A DNA stretch of 64,000 bases from Ceratotherium simum simum (taxonomy: Eukaryota; Chordata; Mammalia; Perissodactyla; Rhinocerotidae), in assembly GCF_000283155.1 (NCBI RefSeq), contig NW_004454262.1, forward strand, positions 1,671,434 through 1,735,433, read 5' to 3'. The notes below the pieces were generated by a model, which was not told the origin of the DNA, did no database searches, and saw nothing but the letters and a program-made list of their open reading frames with translations. This document shows positions 1 to 12,039 of the stretch, piece after piece. Position numbers and translations under genes: made by a program. Numbering within the stretch: the stretch's first letter is position 1; each line of letters opens with the position of its first letter.

Positions 1-677
1 TTTGGAGAATTTTGGAAGACCAGGTAAGAAAAAAAGATTGTAGCCAAATCATAAAGATACTGGGTATTGTGCTCAGGCATTTTTAGTTTGTTTTAGCTAA
101 TGGAGAAAAGCAAGGTTGACTCTGTATTTTATAATCTACAATAGATTGGAGCTGCAAAAGCCTGGAGGCCGTTGAAATGAAGCCTTCCTAATTGATAAAA
201 AGGGATTAGATCAAGGATACACAGCTGACAGGGCCTCGTGACTTCTTGACTTTGGAAAATGGGAGGAAGAGAGTCAGCATTGGTGGCTTGCCTAGGGGTG
301 TAGCCATTCACTGAGTTAGGAGCCCCCAAAGCAGGGGCACCTCTAGACTAGGGATGGGTTTATGGCAAGGGGAGGAGACTGAGAATGCTTTAGGATTGAC
401 TTCAATGCGCTGCAGCACACCCAAGAAAGGGGCCAAGGAGTTATTTAGAAATTTGTGTCTGGAATTCAGAAGAATTGGAAGGAGAGGTTTGATAGATATG
501 CATGTTGGAAATAAGGGAAGTCAGGAGAGACGGTGAAATTTCCCAGGGAAATGTCGGGAGCAGGAAGAGCAGAGGACTACCTAAAAAGCATGGGGAAGAA
601 TCCAAGGTGGGTTGCAGAGCCTGGAACTCTCCAAAGGTTGATAAAATATATCTACACTTAACATTTTGAAACAAATT
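1..677. other. unassigned non-coding DNA
   Basis: I see no gene or clear repeat here. The part around 430-660 has a G/A-rich texture resembling strongly decayed antisense L2, but the match is too weak to call. Short open frames on both strands are at chance length and have no recognisable domain. Confidence 0.5.
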
Positions 678-690
678 TTCCTGTGCTTGC

Positions 691-929
691 GTGTGTGAGG
701 AAAATCAGCCCTGAGCTAACATCCACACCAATCCTCCTCTTTTTTTTTTTTTGCTGAGGAAGACTGGCCCTGAGCTAACATCCGTGCCCATCTTCCTCCA
801 CTTTTTTTATATGGGACGCTGCCACAGCATGGCCTGAGAAGCAGTGCGTTGGTGTGCACCCGGGATCCGAACCCGGGCCACCAGCAGCAGAGCACCCACA
901 CTTAACCGCTACACCACGGGGCCGGCCCC
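691..929 (-). mobile_element. ERE SINE (tRNA-derived), full length
   Basis: The element is antisense, so its head (GGGGCCGGCC on the complement) is at the right end and its tail at the left. The tail carries two GAGCTAACATC blocks around a T-run, typical of one ERE subfamily. A perfect 13-bp target site duplication, ttcctgtgcttgc, lies at 678-690 and 930-942, marking L1-machinery retrotransposition. It retains the pol III B-box-like GGTTCGGATCC region. Open frames crossing it are coincidental. Confidence 0.95.
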
Positions 930-1082
930 TTCCTGTGCTTGCTATCCATAAAATTTGGGGAATTTTCCTGAAATCTGGCATCAGTATAGTTTTTTGCCCA
1001 TTACCCTGTTAAATGCAAACATATTATTCCGAGTGTTTGTGGACTTGCTATAATGCATTCTGTTCAAAAACACAGGCGAATT

Positions 1083-1700
1083 TTTAAACGAGGTTAGAGA
1101 GGTTAAGAGGCAGTTCATGAGGGCTTTTTAAGCTACGCCAAGGCTTAAAACACTAAAAGGTTTTAAGCAGAGGATGACATCTTTTTTTAGATTTTTTTTT
1201 TTTTTATTTATTCATTTTTTTCCCCCCAAAGCCGCAGTAGATAGTTGTATGTCATAGGTTCACATCCCTCTAGTTGCTGTACGTGGGACTCGGCCTCGCG
1301 TTGGACGGAGAAGTGGTGCCTCGGGGTGCACCCGGGATCCGAACCCGGGCCGCCAGCATCAGAGCGCGCGCACTTAACCGCTAAGCCACAGAGCCGGCCC
1401 AGGATGACATCTTAAAACATTTATTTGACAAGATCACTTTGGCCCAAGAAGAGGAGAATGGATCTGGGAATGTCCAATTGGATACAGAGAGATACACCTG
1501 GCCTAGACTACATTGATGGAAGGAGCGACAGGAAGAGAATGAATTGAAGAGGTACTAGAGATGTGTAACTGACCACCTAGCTTTTGAATGCATTTGAGTT
1601 GTGAAAAAAGTGAGACGTTAGGAACAGCCTCTCAGTTTCTCATTTGAGGTATCAGATGGAGAGCACCACCACTGAAAGAAAACACGAGAAAGAAAAAGGT
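1083..1700 (-). mobile_element. L2 LINE fragment, antisense, split by an ERE
   Basis: Stretches such as GGTTTTAAGCAGAGGATGACAT and, beyond the ERE, AAGATCACTTTGGC match the antisense L2 consensus around the TTTTGAGCAGAGGAGTGACATGAT block from memory. The two halves (1083-1183 and 1401-1700) are contiguous in L2 once the ERE and one copy of its target duplication are removed. It is highly diverged and no reading frame survives. The outer limits are approximate. Confidence 0.55.
1184..1400 (-). mobile_element. ERE SINE, full length
   Basis: Antisense ERE of the subfamily whose tail reads CCCCAAAGCC-CAGTAGATAGTTGTATGTCATAGG. It begins at a T-rich block (the poly-A complement) and ends in GAGCCGGCCC. 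A perfect 13-bp target duplication, aggatgacatctt, is at 1171-1183 and 1401-1413. It inserted into an L2 relic. The CpG-rich core (CGAACCCGGGCCGCC) is well preserved, suggesting relative youth. Confidence 0.95.
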
Positions 1701-3019
1701 CTGGTCCTTTGAGGTGGGTATAGGGACAGAACTGACAATTAATGTGAAATGTTCGATCTGTCTTCTGAACCTCATTTGAAAGAAATGTTTCAGGCACTAC
1801 ACGCTTATCCAGGAATGGTATGGATTTAAATATGTATTTTGATTTTCATTTATTTCAGATAGAAAGTAAAACTTTAAAAACTTACTTGACCTCTTTTACC
1901 TACTTCACTTTTCAAGAATTGTGGGGAGCATGGAGATTTTGATTAATTTGAGAGCTGTTGGGGCTAGTTTACATATCTATAGTATAAGAAAATTTAAAAA
2001 ATGCTAAGACTAAGGCTAAAATCAAACTCTGGGATTTGTTAAGTTTTCTTGATGATTTGAAAATGTCCAAATGAATGAGCATCTGATCCCTTCAGGAAGC
2101 CTGATGATGATATGGGAGAATTATTCACTCAGAACGAAAGCTCCAGAATGCGTTAGGAGCAGTTGGAAGCAGATACAATTACATCAGGTGAAGTTCTTTT
2201 ATGACTGCTGGAGTTGCTCCGAGGTGAAAGAGAAAATGCAGAAATTTGGGACTCCAGATGGTAGGAGATCTATTTTTAGGCCAATAGTATTTGGTTGGGG
2301 CACTTAATAGAATGAGTAGCAGAAATGTGTTGAAAAAGTAATTTATACCTGCATTTGAAAGAGTTCAGCATGGAGCAGATGGGAGCAGGTGCCATGGAAA
2401 CAGCCTAGGTCAGCCAGCAAGTAGGAAAAAAAGGGAAAAGGGCAAATATTTTAGTGACAGGTTACTTTGAAATTTTAGTTTTCCCTAATCCTTGCTGAGA
2501 TATTTATAAGTAAAAAGTAGGAGTAACCAATATATAGGAAGTTTTATTTTATGCTGGAAAAAGATAAATTCTGATATAAGTCAGTTATTTAGAATTTAAG
2601 ATCATCTTCCCAAGGAGAATTTTTTTTTTTAAATGGTGGTTAGATTTTCAAGCCAGATAACAAAAAGCTCTTTTAACAACTGCTGATCTATTTTACTGTG
2701 AGACTGAAGTTAGGTTTCTGGAAGTAAGAGATTCTCGGGAAGACAATGAGGAGCAGGAGGACGAAGAAAAAAAAGGGCAAGTCTTTTTGCTTTCTCAAGT
2801 GCAATTTTCTTGAAACAGAAAAATTTTAGAATCATCTCAGCTTCTAGGGCCACTCACCATAGTCCATAGGAACAGTTTCAAAGATCCCCAAGACTGTGTG
2901 GCCCACCTAAGTCTGCCCTTCTCACCTATTCCAACAGGATTAGGCATGGCCTCTCTTTGTGCCTGTCCACAGTGCCCTCCTCCCCAACAAGAGAGAGCTG
3001 AGGCCCATCAGGGCACCAT
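1701..3019. other. unassigned non-coding DNA
   Basis: No gene or confident repeat is visible. An open frame of 78 codons at 2071-2307 resembles no family I know and has no adjacent promoter or splice signals. The stretch 2850-2990 is somewhat richer in GC but carries no recognisable element. Confidence 0.4.
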
Positions 3020-3185
3020 GATAGAGCTGAGAGCACATGGAATTTGAAATCAAAGATCTTGGTTCAGCTGTTGGATGTACTTTACACTAAATTTAGAATT
3101 TTGGTGCCATATCAAGCTCTCTGATTCTGTTTACACATTGAAAACTATGTTGTGAATAATTTTAACATCATAGGATTAGGGTGAA
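3020..3185 (+). mobile_element. MIR SINE, diverged
   Basis: The order of words matches sense MIR: GAGCACATGGAATTTGAAATCA (tRNA-related part), a degraded core, then a tail with TTAACATCATAGGATTAGGGTGAAAACTTAATGA corresponding to the MIR block around CTCATAGGGTTGTTGTGAGGATTAAATGA. Divergence is high, as expected of this pre-eutherian family. Confidence 0.5.
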
Positions 3186-5694
3186 AACTTAATGAAAAAA
3201 ATCGATGTAAAAGTGAATAGCAAGCTGGAAATGGCAGGGTGAAAACCTTAATGTCATTATCTAATTTTCTGTTAAGAAAAAAAAAGTTGATTGAACTAAA
3301 TTACCTAAATGTCTGAATTTCTAAAGAGCGTCCTCTAAAGGCTACAAGGCATGGATTTGTTCGATTAAAAAAAAATAATTTAAAGCAGAATGAATATCTA
3401 TTTAATGGAATTTTAGGAATAAAATTAAGTGAAGTGAAAAAAGAAGTCAGAGGAGAAGGTATTTTTAGCCATTGGGACCCTGCCAGGAAGTATACCACTG
3501 TGGTTAGTAAATTTCTCCTTGCCTAAAATTGGACTGATTGTACCTGTTCCTTGCCTACCTGCCAACATTATGAGGAAAAGTTTGTAAATGTTTGTGAAAG
3601 TCCTTGGCACACTTAAGAGTAACTGTGCTATGTAATTCTTACTATTCAAGTTCATTTGACTTCAAATTTAAAATCAAATGTCTGAAAAGTCAGATTAAAT
3701 ATAAAATATTTTATTCTTCTTTAATATTAAATTTTACATTTTCTATTTGATAGTAAGCATTATTGCAAAGTGTTTCTGATGGTTTATCGCTTATTTGTAT
3801 GATTTAGTACTTTAACCGGGGCAGGGTTGTCATCAAGCTGGGTAAGTACAAATTATGCTTCTGCTAAGGAGAGCACTTAAACTCCCATCCCATGGAACCA
3901 TGGACACTTTATTTCCATTCTTCCTGCACTCCTTTCCTCATCTTAAGAAAGAAAGAAATAGAAAAATGATGGTATGCTTAGGAAAACCGGGTCTCTCGTG
4001 GGAAAACAGAAAATCGAAACTGGCTTGCAAGGTAATAGAACCAAAAACTGAAGGAGAAAGAGAGCGCAATTTTCCAAGATCACTAGAGGTCTGTTTTAAA
4101 GCTAAGTTGCAACAGGAAGGAAGCTGCGATTTCAAATAAGGCTTTAAAGTTAAGGATCCAATCCAAACTCTATTCCTGCGCAGCTCCTATTGTGATGGTA
4201 ATGACATGATGCGTGGGAAGTAGTGGTTTTACTTGGAACGGAGAGAGAAAGAAACTTGCCATGATTGATGTACCATATGAGGGTCAAACCACAAAATCAC
4301 TAACTTGCTGAATGTCCCACTAAGTGAAATTGGGTTGCTTATTTTCCTAAGAATTCCAAGTTTTGTACACATGTATGTGTTTGTGGGACTATTTCATAAA
4401 TCGAATGCATTTTCTTTGGAAGGAGGAGTGTTATAGTTAACATTAGAGTCACTTTCTATAAGAGTTTATGATGGGTTACTAAACCTAATTAGAATTGTCC
4501 ACTCACCAGTGCAATGGAAGACCACCCAAGTGGTCTTCCGTGGTTTGCACTAAGTTTCCTACATTTTAGCAACAGACTATTGAAGGTAGCTAATGGAAGA
4601 TTATATGTCACCAATCCAAGTGTTTCACAATTTGGCTTGGGATCCAAAAGAAATAAATTTGAGGCCCCATTATTTTGAGAGAATTTATAAGACATTACTA
4701 GAACCATCGAGAGGATTAAATGTCTTTTTCATGTTTCATATTCATTTTAACCTTTCTAAGCAAATTAAAGTGTATGAACACATTTAAAGGTGAGCCACAG
4801 CAGTAGCGAGTACTTCAGAAGGATGTTCCCAGACATCCTTTCTGAGTGAAAAGAGGGAGAGCTGGTGGTTGAATAAAGAAGGTGCCAGCATTTTCCTAAA
4901 GAACCATCGCCACCAGCCTTGCTGCTCTCACTGGAATTAGGAGAGAGATGTAAACTCAGGTTTCTCAATCCAAGAGGGTTGAATTTCACCAGATATCTTA
5001 AAGTTCTGGTAAAATGAAAGAGCCTTCAAAGATGAAAAAAAAATCAACATTGCATTTTACTTTCTGGGGGAAATGGCTGGGCTTCAGTTGGTAAAGAAAA
5101 ATTACTAAATATAAAATAGCTTGTCTTTCCAAAGAGGGACTTAAAATCAGATCTAAGTCTCTTTTAACTTTTTCCAAAATTCTTAGGAATCTACTTTTCC
5201 TCACCAGCTCCAAAAGAACAGTTCTTTCAGAATACACTAGTCCGGACTTTTCTGAAACACCATAAGAATTTCTTTCAAAATAATTTGAAACAGTTGGCCA
5301 CCAATATAGTGAATTATAATGGAATAAAAAAGTAAGAGGTCTTTGAAAATCTAATATGTCTTTAATTGATTTTAATTTCTTTAGAGGCATGAAAAAAACA
5401 CTTAATAGAGAGCCTGCTATTTAGTATTTAAGGAAACAAAGCAATCATCTTGAACTTTTCAATTTCCTGTTAATACATTTGAATTTTCAAAAACTTGAAA
5501 AATGCTTAACAGTTTAGATCATCTTTCTTAACCAGAGTTCCTCATATGAATCACAGAACACAGAAACTGAGGTTAGGGACAATTTTCTCAATTCTGTCAA
5601 GGATGGTACATACTAATACTGTTCTCCATCACAGAAGAGATGTTAATTTATTACATAAAAATGTATAATTTACAGGCCTTAATGTATAATTTTC
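3186..5694. other. unassigned AT-rich non-coding DNA
   Basis: No gene is recognised. Open frames of up to 130 codons (for example antisense 4998-5390 and sense 3855-4139) have low-complexity Phe/Leu/Lys-rich translations and no family resemblance, so I treat them as chance. The one discrete structure is the hairpin at 4508-4551, listed separately. Confidence 0.4.
4508..4551. repeat. inverted repeat / hairpin
   Basis: A perfect 10-bp stem, ggaagaccac (4516-4525) with gtggtcttcc (4530-4539), closes a 4-nt loop. An outer perfect 7-bp pair, agtgcaa (4508-4514) with ttgcact (4545-4551), flanks it with an asymmetric internal bulge of 1 versus 5 nt. At 44 nt it is short for a microRNA precursor. 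It could be a relic of a palindromic transposon or a structured RNA motif. Confidence 0.6.
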
Positions 5695-5708
5695 TCCTGG
5701 AGTTATAT

Positions 5709-5930
5709 ATATATATATTTTTTTTTAAGATTTTATTTATTCAGTTTTTTTCCCCCCAAAGCCCCAGTAGATAGTTGTATGTCATAGGTTCACATCCTTC
5801 TAGTTGCTGTATGTGGGACTCGGCCTCGCGTTGGATGGAGAAGCGGCGCCTCGGGGCGCTCCCGGGATCCGAACCCGGGCCGCCAGCACCAGAGCGCGCA
5901 CACTTAACCGCCAAGCCACGGAGCCGGCCC
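5709..5930 (-). mobile_element. ERE SINE, full length
   Basis: Antisense ERE of the CAGTAGATAGTTGTATGTCATAGG-tailed subfamily, ending in GAGCCGGCCC. A perfect 14-bp target duplication, tcctggagttatat, is at 5695-5708 and 5931-5944. A short (TA) run next to the left duplication merges with its T-rich tail. The CpG-rich core is nearly intact. Two overlapping sense open frames across it arise only from the GC-rich SINE body. Confidence 0.95.
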
Positions 5931-5944
5931 TCCTGGAGTTATAT

Positions 5945-8900
5945 TTTAACTGGCTTTCTCATTGTGCTCTCCCATTGCACTATTTTAAAAATGACATGCC
6001 ATCATGATATATTGAGAGCCCATTATTATTTAATATGAATCTCTCCTCTCTGCCTTCTTATAGGAAAACATTCAAGCTCCATCTCTAGAACCTATGTCAG
6101 AAGAAAGGAGTGATGTGTTGGGAGGGCTTCAGTCACTGTACCCCCCCTACACACTTCTCCCACCTCTAATGACTTTCATTAGCCCTCTTCCCTCCTCCCT
6201 GAACAATTTAAAAATATTAAGAATCTTTCCTATGAACAACTGTTAGGGTCTCTCTCATGTAAAGTTCCGGTGGTCCACAGGTCAATGCCAATGACCAGAT
6301 AATTTCAACTCAAGCAATGGGCTTTGCCAAGTTGCAAACTGAGGTCCCATCTCTCCTATAATCAGCAAATTGTGAGAACAAATGGTTCATTAGTCACTGA
6401 TTTCCTGACACCATAGAATTAAGTCAGTCCAGTAACAAATAATTCACTGTTGTCCATACTTTTAAAATGTTAACAGTCAGTTAACCACAAGAGAAAACTT
6501 CCACACTACTGACAGATTGTATGCTTATAAAACTTGATAATTCCTGATTCCTATAAAACTTGATGAATGTCAGTCTTGGGCATTAGAGTTCTTTTTTGGA
6601 AAGAAAGCTAAGGAAACTGTAACTTGCAATATGTATAATAAGAAGTCTGTTGGTCCTTGAACTAGTGATCCAATAAAACATATTTGTTCAAGAAACAAAA
6701 TGTGAAGAGGGAAAAATTGAAGAGGGAGAAATGAAGGATAAAGGAGATGGTATTTAAATTATAGAAATATTTTCATTTAAGATCTAATTGTGACTAGGTT
6801 TGTTCACAGATGAATAAAAATATTTTGTATGTAGTTGATTTGGGGATATACATCACAAAATAAAGTATTTTAAGGAAAATTCTAACTTGGCATCAATTTC
6901 TTAGAACCCTGGGCTGTAGACAAGATGGAGCAAAGCTACAGAGAGAGAGAGAGATGTGGAAAACAATTTCCTATGTGAAATCTGAAACAAGAGACAGACT
7001 ATGAATCACACTTTTAAAATATCTCAGGAAATTTTTCCAAGAAAGTGTGGGTCCTCCTTGGAAAATTAACCTCTGGAGTCAATTTGAAAAGAATCAGCCA
7101 GGAAATCCAGAGGTTAGACTAAAATCCCATCCCCACGCCCATGCTGACTCTATTGGAAAAGCCTTGTGGACTTTCTAATACAATGGATTTCACACCCTTC
7201 CTTGTAATCACAAAAGGGTGAAATCTCAAAAACCTTGAAAGCTTGGTTCACCTGAGTTTATTGAAAGATTTGAGTCCTTCACAAAATTATCAAGGCTTCT
7301 CTTCCATCAGATTAAATAATAGGGTGAGGACCAATAATATGAATTCTTCAAAGTAAAGTTCTCTCTAGTCACAAAGGCAGAAATTTTACTATACTGTGAA
7401 AAGAGTTAGTTAAGGGAAAGACTCCTTAACTCCAGGTGACCTCTAAATGTCTGTGTACCTGTAGTTTCTTTTACGAAGATCTGTTGCTCTCCTACCAATG
7501 TAGTCCTGTATTCTGTGTGGGAATGAGATACTTGATAAATTCCACTCAGGGATCCAAGAAATGTTTGTGTAATTGGACTTTCTACTCTAGCCAAAATTAT
7601 ACAGGCATGAGGAGAGAACTAATGGGGGGCTCCAGACAAATGACTTGACTTTCTAAGAACCAATGTAAAATAACTCATCCTTTCTATTAGGGAACCAGCC
7701 AGGCTAAGAAAAAGCTGTGACTGACTTCATATCATTAGGAGGTCAAAAGAGAAAAGCTTTAAAGGAGGCAGTAAAAGGAAGAGATTATTCAAGATGCAAA
7801 CAAATAATAGGATGATCAAACACTACTTCAATTCCACTCTCATTTTACATAGAAATGCATAGTTGAAAATTTAAGTGGACATGAATTCAAAAATTAGTCT
7901 CATAAGCTTGTTTTATGTCTCATTTCTTTCAAAAGACTTTGGCAAAAAACTAATCTGATAAGAGTGCCACATCAGATGTTAACCTAAGGTCATTGTTATC
8001 TGCAATTCACAGGTATTTGGCAGATGCATTTATAACTTCAGAAAACATATACAGGAATAAATATTTTAAACTAAGATTGGTGCTATGAAAAACAGATGAC
8101 ATGGCTCCACCCAAGTGTATGACTATCTAATTTCTATAGTTTATCATGTAGATTCATATTCAGTCTTTAATTAAAATGGATTTATATCAGAAAAAGAGTT
8201 TTCAAGTCAGAGTCACAGAGCTGAAAGCAACTTTGAAGATTATGAAATAACTCCAGCCTTAGAAAGAATACCATTTGATCTCATATGATTTCTTTTCTCG
8301 CAAAGGCCACTTTGAAGGGATTAATATTTTAAGTAGCACAGGTGCTCAATCGATGGAAATTATTTATGCAAAGTGTTAATTTGTAGATTTCCTTATCCAT
8401 CACTGCAAGAATAGGTCAATAGAACATGACAGAAGGCAGACATTTGTTCTTTGACCTTCAATTTACTAGAATCTTCAAGTTGATGAAATGAGAACAGCCA
8501 AGAAGTGATGATTTTGATTTCCTTTTCATTGAGAGAACTTGGAATAAGGGTGGGAGCCTGAAATGTAACAGAAACAATGAGGAATGTTTGGAAAAAATTA
8601 TTCCTAAAAATTAATTATCAATTTTAAAAATAGAATCCGGATTGTGGGTATATTACTGGAGAAAATGTACATATATAACAATATAACAGTTTACTTTGCA
8701 TATTCCTATATGCCATTCAAAGAATCTTTAATAATTTCCTGTTTTTTACAGAAAATCTGTTAACAAAATATAATTATGTTACCTGGTGCTAGATTATTTA
8801 ACACTTTATAGGAATTTGCTTAAAATGATTAAATGTTTGATTTACAAATTACTAACAATAACCCCCAAAATGTGAATGAATAAGCAAGACCTTTTCTTGC

Positions 8901-8989
8901 CTAATTTTATTCAAAAGCCTTAAAACTTAAATATCTAGAGTCTAATATTTTTTGCCTTTTAAAATGAAGAGTTCAGAATTCCACTCCTA
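5945..8989. other. unassigned AT-rich non-coding DNA
   Basis: Three kilobases without a recognisable gene or confident repeat. Small features seen are a (GA) run at about 6940-6955 and an imperfect hairpin around 7187-7225 (TTTCACACCCTT with AAGGGTGAAATC). Open frames do not exceed about 70 codons. Ancient repeats too decayed to see by eye may be present. Confidence 0.4.
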
Positions 8990-10412
8990 TCTATCACAGA
9001 TTGGTTTGTATCAGACACCAGCCCTCCTGCTGAGAACAACTAGAAAAACTGGATGAAATATTTAAAAATATATGATTGAAACATCATTGGGCTCAAGGCA
9101 AGAAGACTTGAGGAAGCATGACCCTGGGGAGAAGGGGAAGATGGGGAGGTGAGCCCAACAGTCAGGCTTGCTTTCTTTCGCCATTGAGGCATTTGCTGAT
9201 TCTCAAGTGACAGGCTAAGAAACAGAAAAACATAACAGAAGCATTCGAAGTCTCATTAGTATGGAAGTCAAAATAGGAGTTCAGGGCCCACTAAAGAGTA
9301 GGTGCTCTGGTGATTTTCCCAGGCTTTCGTTTTGGACGCCCTAGGAGTAAGGAGTAACTTAAAAGTGCACATGGTGCATTCACCAAACTGGACCACATGC
9401 CCAACCATAAAACAAGGCTCAATGAATTTTAAAGGATTCATATAAGATAGTGTATCCACAATTAGACATCAATAGAAATAAAATATCTAAGAAAACATCA
9501 AACATTGAAAATTAAACAACACAGTTCTAAATAATCCATGGGAAAAATAATAAATAACAAGATAATTTAGAAATATTTTGAACTGAATGATAATGAAAAC
9601 ATATCAAAGTTTGTGGAATGCACATAAAGCAGTGCTAAGAGGGATTTTTTTTTTTTTTGCTTTTTTATTGCTTTTAATTGCTTTAAATGTTTATGTTAGG
9701 AAAAAAGAAAAGTCTAAAATCAATGACCTAAAGTTTCACTTTAAGAAGCTAGAAAAAGAAGATCAAAGTAAAGCCAAAGGAAGTCGAAGAAAGGATAACA
9801 GTAAAGATAAGAAATAGAAAATAGGACCAGAATATCCAAAGCAATCTTGAAAAGAAGAATAAAGTTGGAGGATTTACATTATTTGATTTCAAGGTTTATT
9901 ATAAAGCTATAGTAATCAAGACTGAGCGGCAATGACATAATGATTGATAAATTCATCAAGAAACAGACTAGATAGTTCAGGAAATATAACCATTCTTAAA
10001 TGGTCACTTGATTTTTGATAATGACAGCAGGGCAATTTGAGGGGGAAAGGAAAACTTTTTCAACAAACGGTGTGAGAATAAGTGGATATGCATATGAAAA
10101 AATTCAGCTTTAATTTCTATCTCATACCATATACAAAAATAATTTAAGATGGATCATAGACCTAAACACAAAAGTTAAAACTATATGCTTTTAAAGGAAA
10201 ACATAAGAAAATATTTTGGTCACTTAGAAGTAGGCAAATATTTCTCAGGTCACAGAAAATAATATCCACAAAAAAATGATAAATTAGGCTTCCTCAAAAT
10301 TAAAATGTTCTGCTATCAAAAGACACCATAAAAAATGAATAAGCAGGCGATAGAGTGGAGAGAATACTTGCACCATATACGCCAAAGAAAGGACTGGCAT
10401 CCAGGATTATAT

Positions 10413-10515
10413 AACCCAATAATAAAAAGACAAATATGCCAATCAAAAAGATGGGACATACATTTATTATTGAACCCAATAATAAAAAGACAAATATGTC
10501 AATCAAAAAAATGGG
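10413..10515 (+). repeat. 60-bp-period tandem duplication inside L1
   Basis: A 43-bp unit beginning AACCCAATAATAAAAAGACA at 10413 recurs at 10473 with two mismatches, a 60-bp period. The L1 consensus has this segment once, so it is a local duplication after or during insertion. The second copy abuts the ERE target duplication. Confidence 0.85.
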
Positions 10516-10518
10516 CCA

Positions 10519-10724
10519 GGGCCAGCCCTGTGGCTTAGCGGTTAAGTGCGGGCGCTCCGCTGCTGGCGGCCCGGGTTCGGATCCCAGGCGTGAACCTACG
10601 CACCGCTTCTCCCGCCATGCTGAGGCCACGTCCCACATACAGCAACTAGAAGGATGTTCAGCTATGACATACAACTATCTACTGGGGCTTTGGGGGAAAA
10701 ATAAATAAATAAAATTATAAAAAA
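10519..10724 (+). mobile_element. ERE SINE, full length
   Basis: Sense ERE with head GGCCAGCCCTGTGGCTTAGC, B-box region GGGTTCGGATCCC and tail ACATACAACTATCTACTGGGG followed by an A-rich (ATAA)n end. A 14-bp duplication, aaaaaaatgggcca, is at 10505-10518 and 10725-10738; its A-rich start matches the usual L1 endonuclease target. It inserted in the old L1. Confidence 0.95.
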
Positions 10725-11595
10725 AAAAAAATGGGCCAATGATTTAGACATACATTTAACAAAAGAAGAACATAAACGGCCAATAAGCAAAAGTACTCAA
10801 CATCACTGATCATTAAGGAAAAGCAAATTAAAACCATGAGATACTACAACTTATCCACCAGAATGGCTAAAAATAAGGGGAGTGACAACACTAAATGCTG
10901 GTGAGGCTACAGTGACTGGAACTCTTAAACATTCTTGATGGGGATGTAAAATGGTACAACAATTTTTGAAAAATTCTGGCAGATTTTTATAAAAGTAAAC
11001 ATACATAATTCCACTCCTAGGTATTTTGCTCACGAACAATGAAAATATATGTTTACAAAAAAACTTGTACAAGAATATTCATAACAGCTATATTTTTAAT
11101 AGCCAAAAACTAGAAACAACTCAAGTGTCCATCAACAGGAGAACAAATAAGACTATGGTATATTCATATAATGGAGTATCAATGAACAATAAAAAGGAAA
11201 GAACACACACACAAACATGGATGAGTCTCCAAAACAGTATGCTGAGTGAAAGAAGCCTTACATAAAAAGATATAAAATTCTAAAACAGACAAAACTAATC
11301 TATGGTGGAAAAGTCAGAACAGTGGTTGACTCTGGGAGGGACGGTTGACTAAGAATGGGCATGAGGGAACTTTCTTTGGATTACACAAGTGTATGAATTT
11401 GTCAAAACTCAGTGAATTTATATATCATATTTAGCATTTAATTATATGCAAATTTTACATCAAAAGAAAATATAAATCATAAAGAAAGAACTCTATTTAA
11501 TAATATACATACCAAAATATTTGGAAGAAAGTATGCTGATGTGTGCAATTTATTTTTTCTTTTTCATTTTTTACCTTTATTTGCAATTTACTTTT

Positions 11596-11806
11596 TTTTT
11601 TTTAAAGATTTTATTTATTTATTTTTTTTCCCCAAAGCCCCAGTAGATAGTTGCATGCCATAGCTGCACATCCTTCTAGTTGCTGTATGTGGGATGCGGC
11701 CCCAGCATGGCTGGAGAAGCAGTGCATTGGTGCGCGCCCGGGATCCAAACCCGGGCCGCCAGCAGCGGAGCGCGCGCACTTAACTGCCAAGCCACGGGGC
11801 TGGCCC
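11596..11806 (-). mobile_element. ERE SINE, full length
   Basis: Antisense ERE with the CAGTAGATAGTTGCATGCCATAG tail block and head complement GGGGCTGGCCC at the right end. A 13-bp target duplication, gcaatttactttt, is at 11583-11595 and 11807-11819. It lies between two ancient L1 pieces. Confidence 0.95.
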
Positions 11807-11819
11807 GCAATTTACTTTT

Positions 11820-12020
11820 AAGAGCACCAAAAAAAAAAAAAAGACATGGATTAGTGGATAGATAGAGGGATGTAGATGAATAGAAATGTGATAGTGATAA
11901 AGCAATTATAGTAAAATATTAATGGTAGAATCTACATGGTATGTATATAAGTTTGCAGTATAAAATTCTTTCAACTTTGCTGGAAGTTGACAAAATTTTA
12001 TAATAAAATGTTGGAAAAGT
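11820..12020 (+). mobile_element. ancient L1M 3' end
   Basis: The stretch GTGATAGTGATAAAGCAATTATAGTAAAATATTAATGG...ATAATAAAATGTTGGAAAAG matches the 3' terminal UTR of old mammalian L1 families. No coding sequence is present. It probably marks a second L1M insertion before the longer element that follows. Confidence 0.6.
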
Positions 12021-12039
12021 AAAGGCAAAATAAAGTAAT

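Larger units (their letters stand above)
8990..11480 (+). mobile_element. ancient L1 (L1M-type), internally deleted
   Basis: Sense L1. About 9365-9836 matches the end of the ORF2 endonuclease region and the following segment (GGTGCATTCACCAAACTGGACC; AATTAAACAACACAGTTCTAAATAA). It then jumps at about 9836 to sequence beyond the reverse transcriptase (AAAGTTGGAGGATTTACA), so the catalytic RT core is deleted. The rest runs through the ORF2 C-terminal region to a 3' UTR ending near GTCAAAACTCAGTGAATTTATA. Many stops and frameshifts make it inactive. About 8990-9364 is probably its 5' part, less certainly. An ERE interrupts it at 10519-10724. Confidence 0.8.

Noticed and set aside
691..929. Functional tRNA gene in the ERE heads
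   Set aside because: The A/B-box-like sequence is the tRNA-derived head of a SINE, degraded from a tRNA fold and followed by SINE body and tail with target duplications.
775..981. Antisense open frames of 61-68 codons over the ERE at 691-929, and similar frames over other EREs
   Set aside because: They come from the GC-rich SINE body and recur with every ERE copy; not genes.
4998..5390. 130-codon antisense open frame
   Set aside because: Phe/Leu/Lys/Ser-rich translation without a recognisable domain or conserved motif; matches chance in AT-rich DNA.
7187..7225. Imperfect hairpin TTTCACACCCTT / AAGGGTGAAATC
   Set aside because: Mispaired and short, without supporting context.
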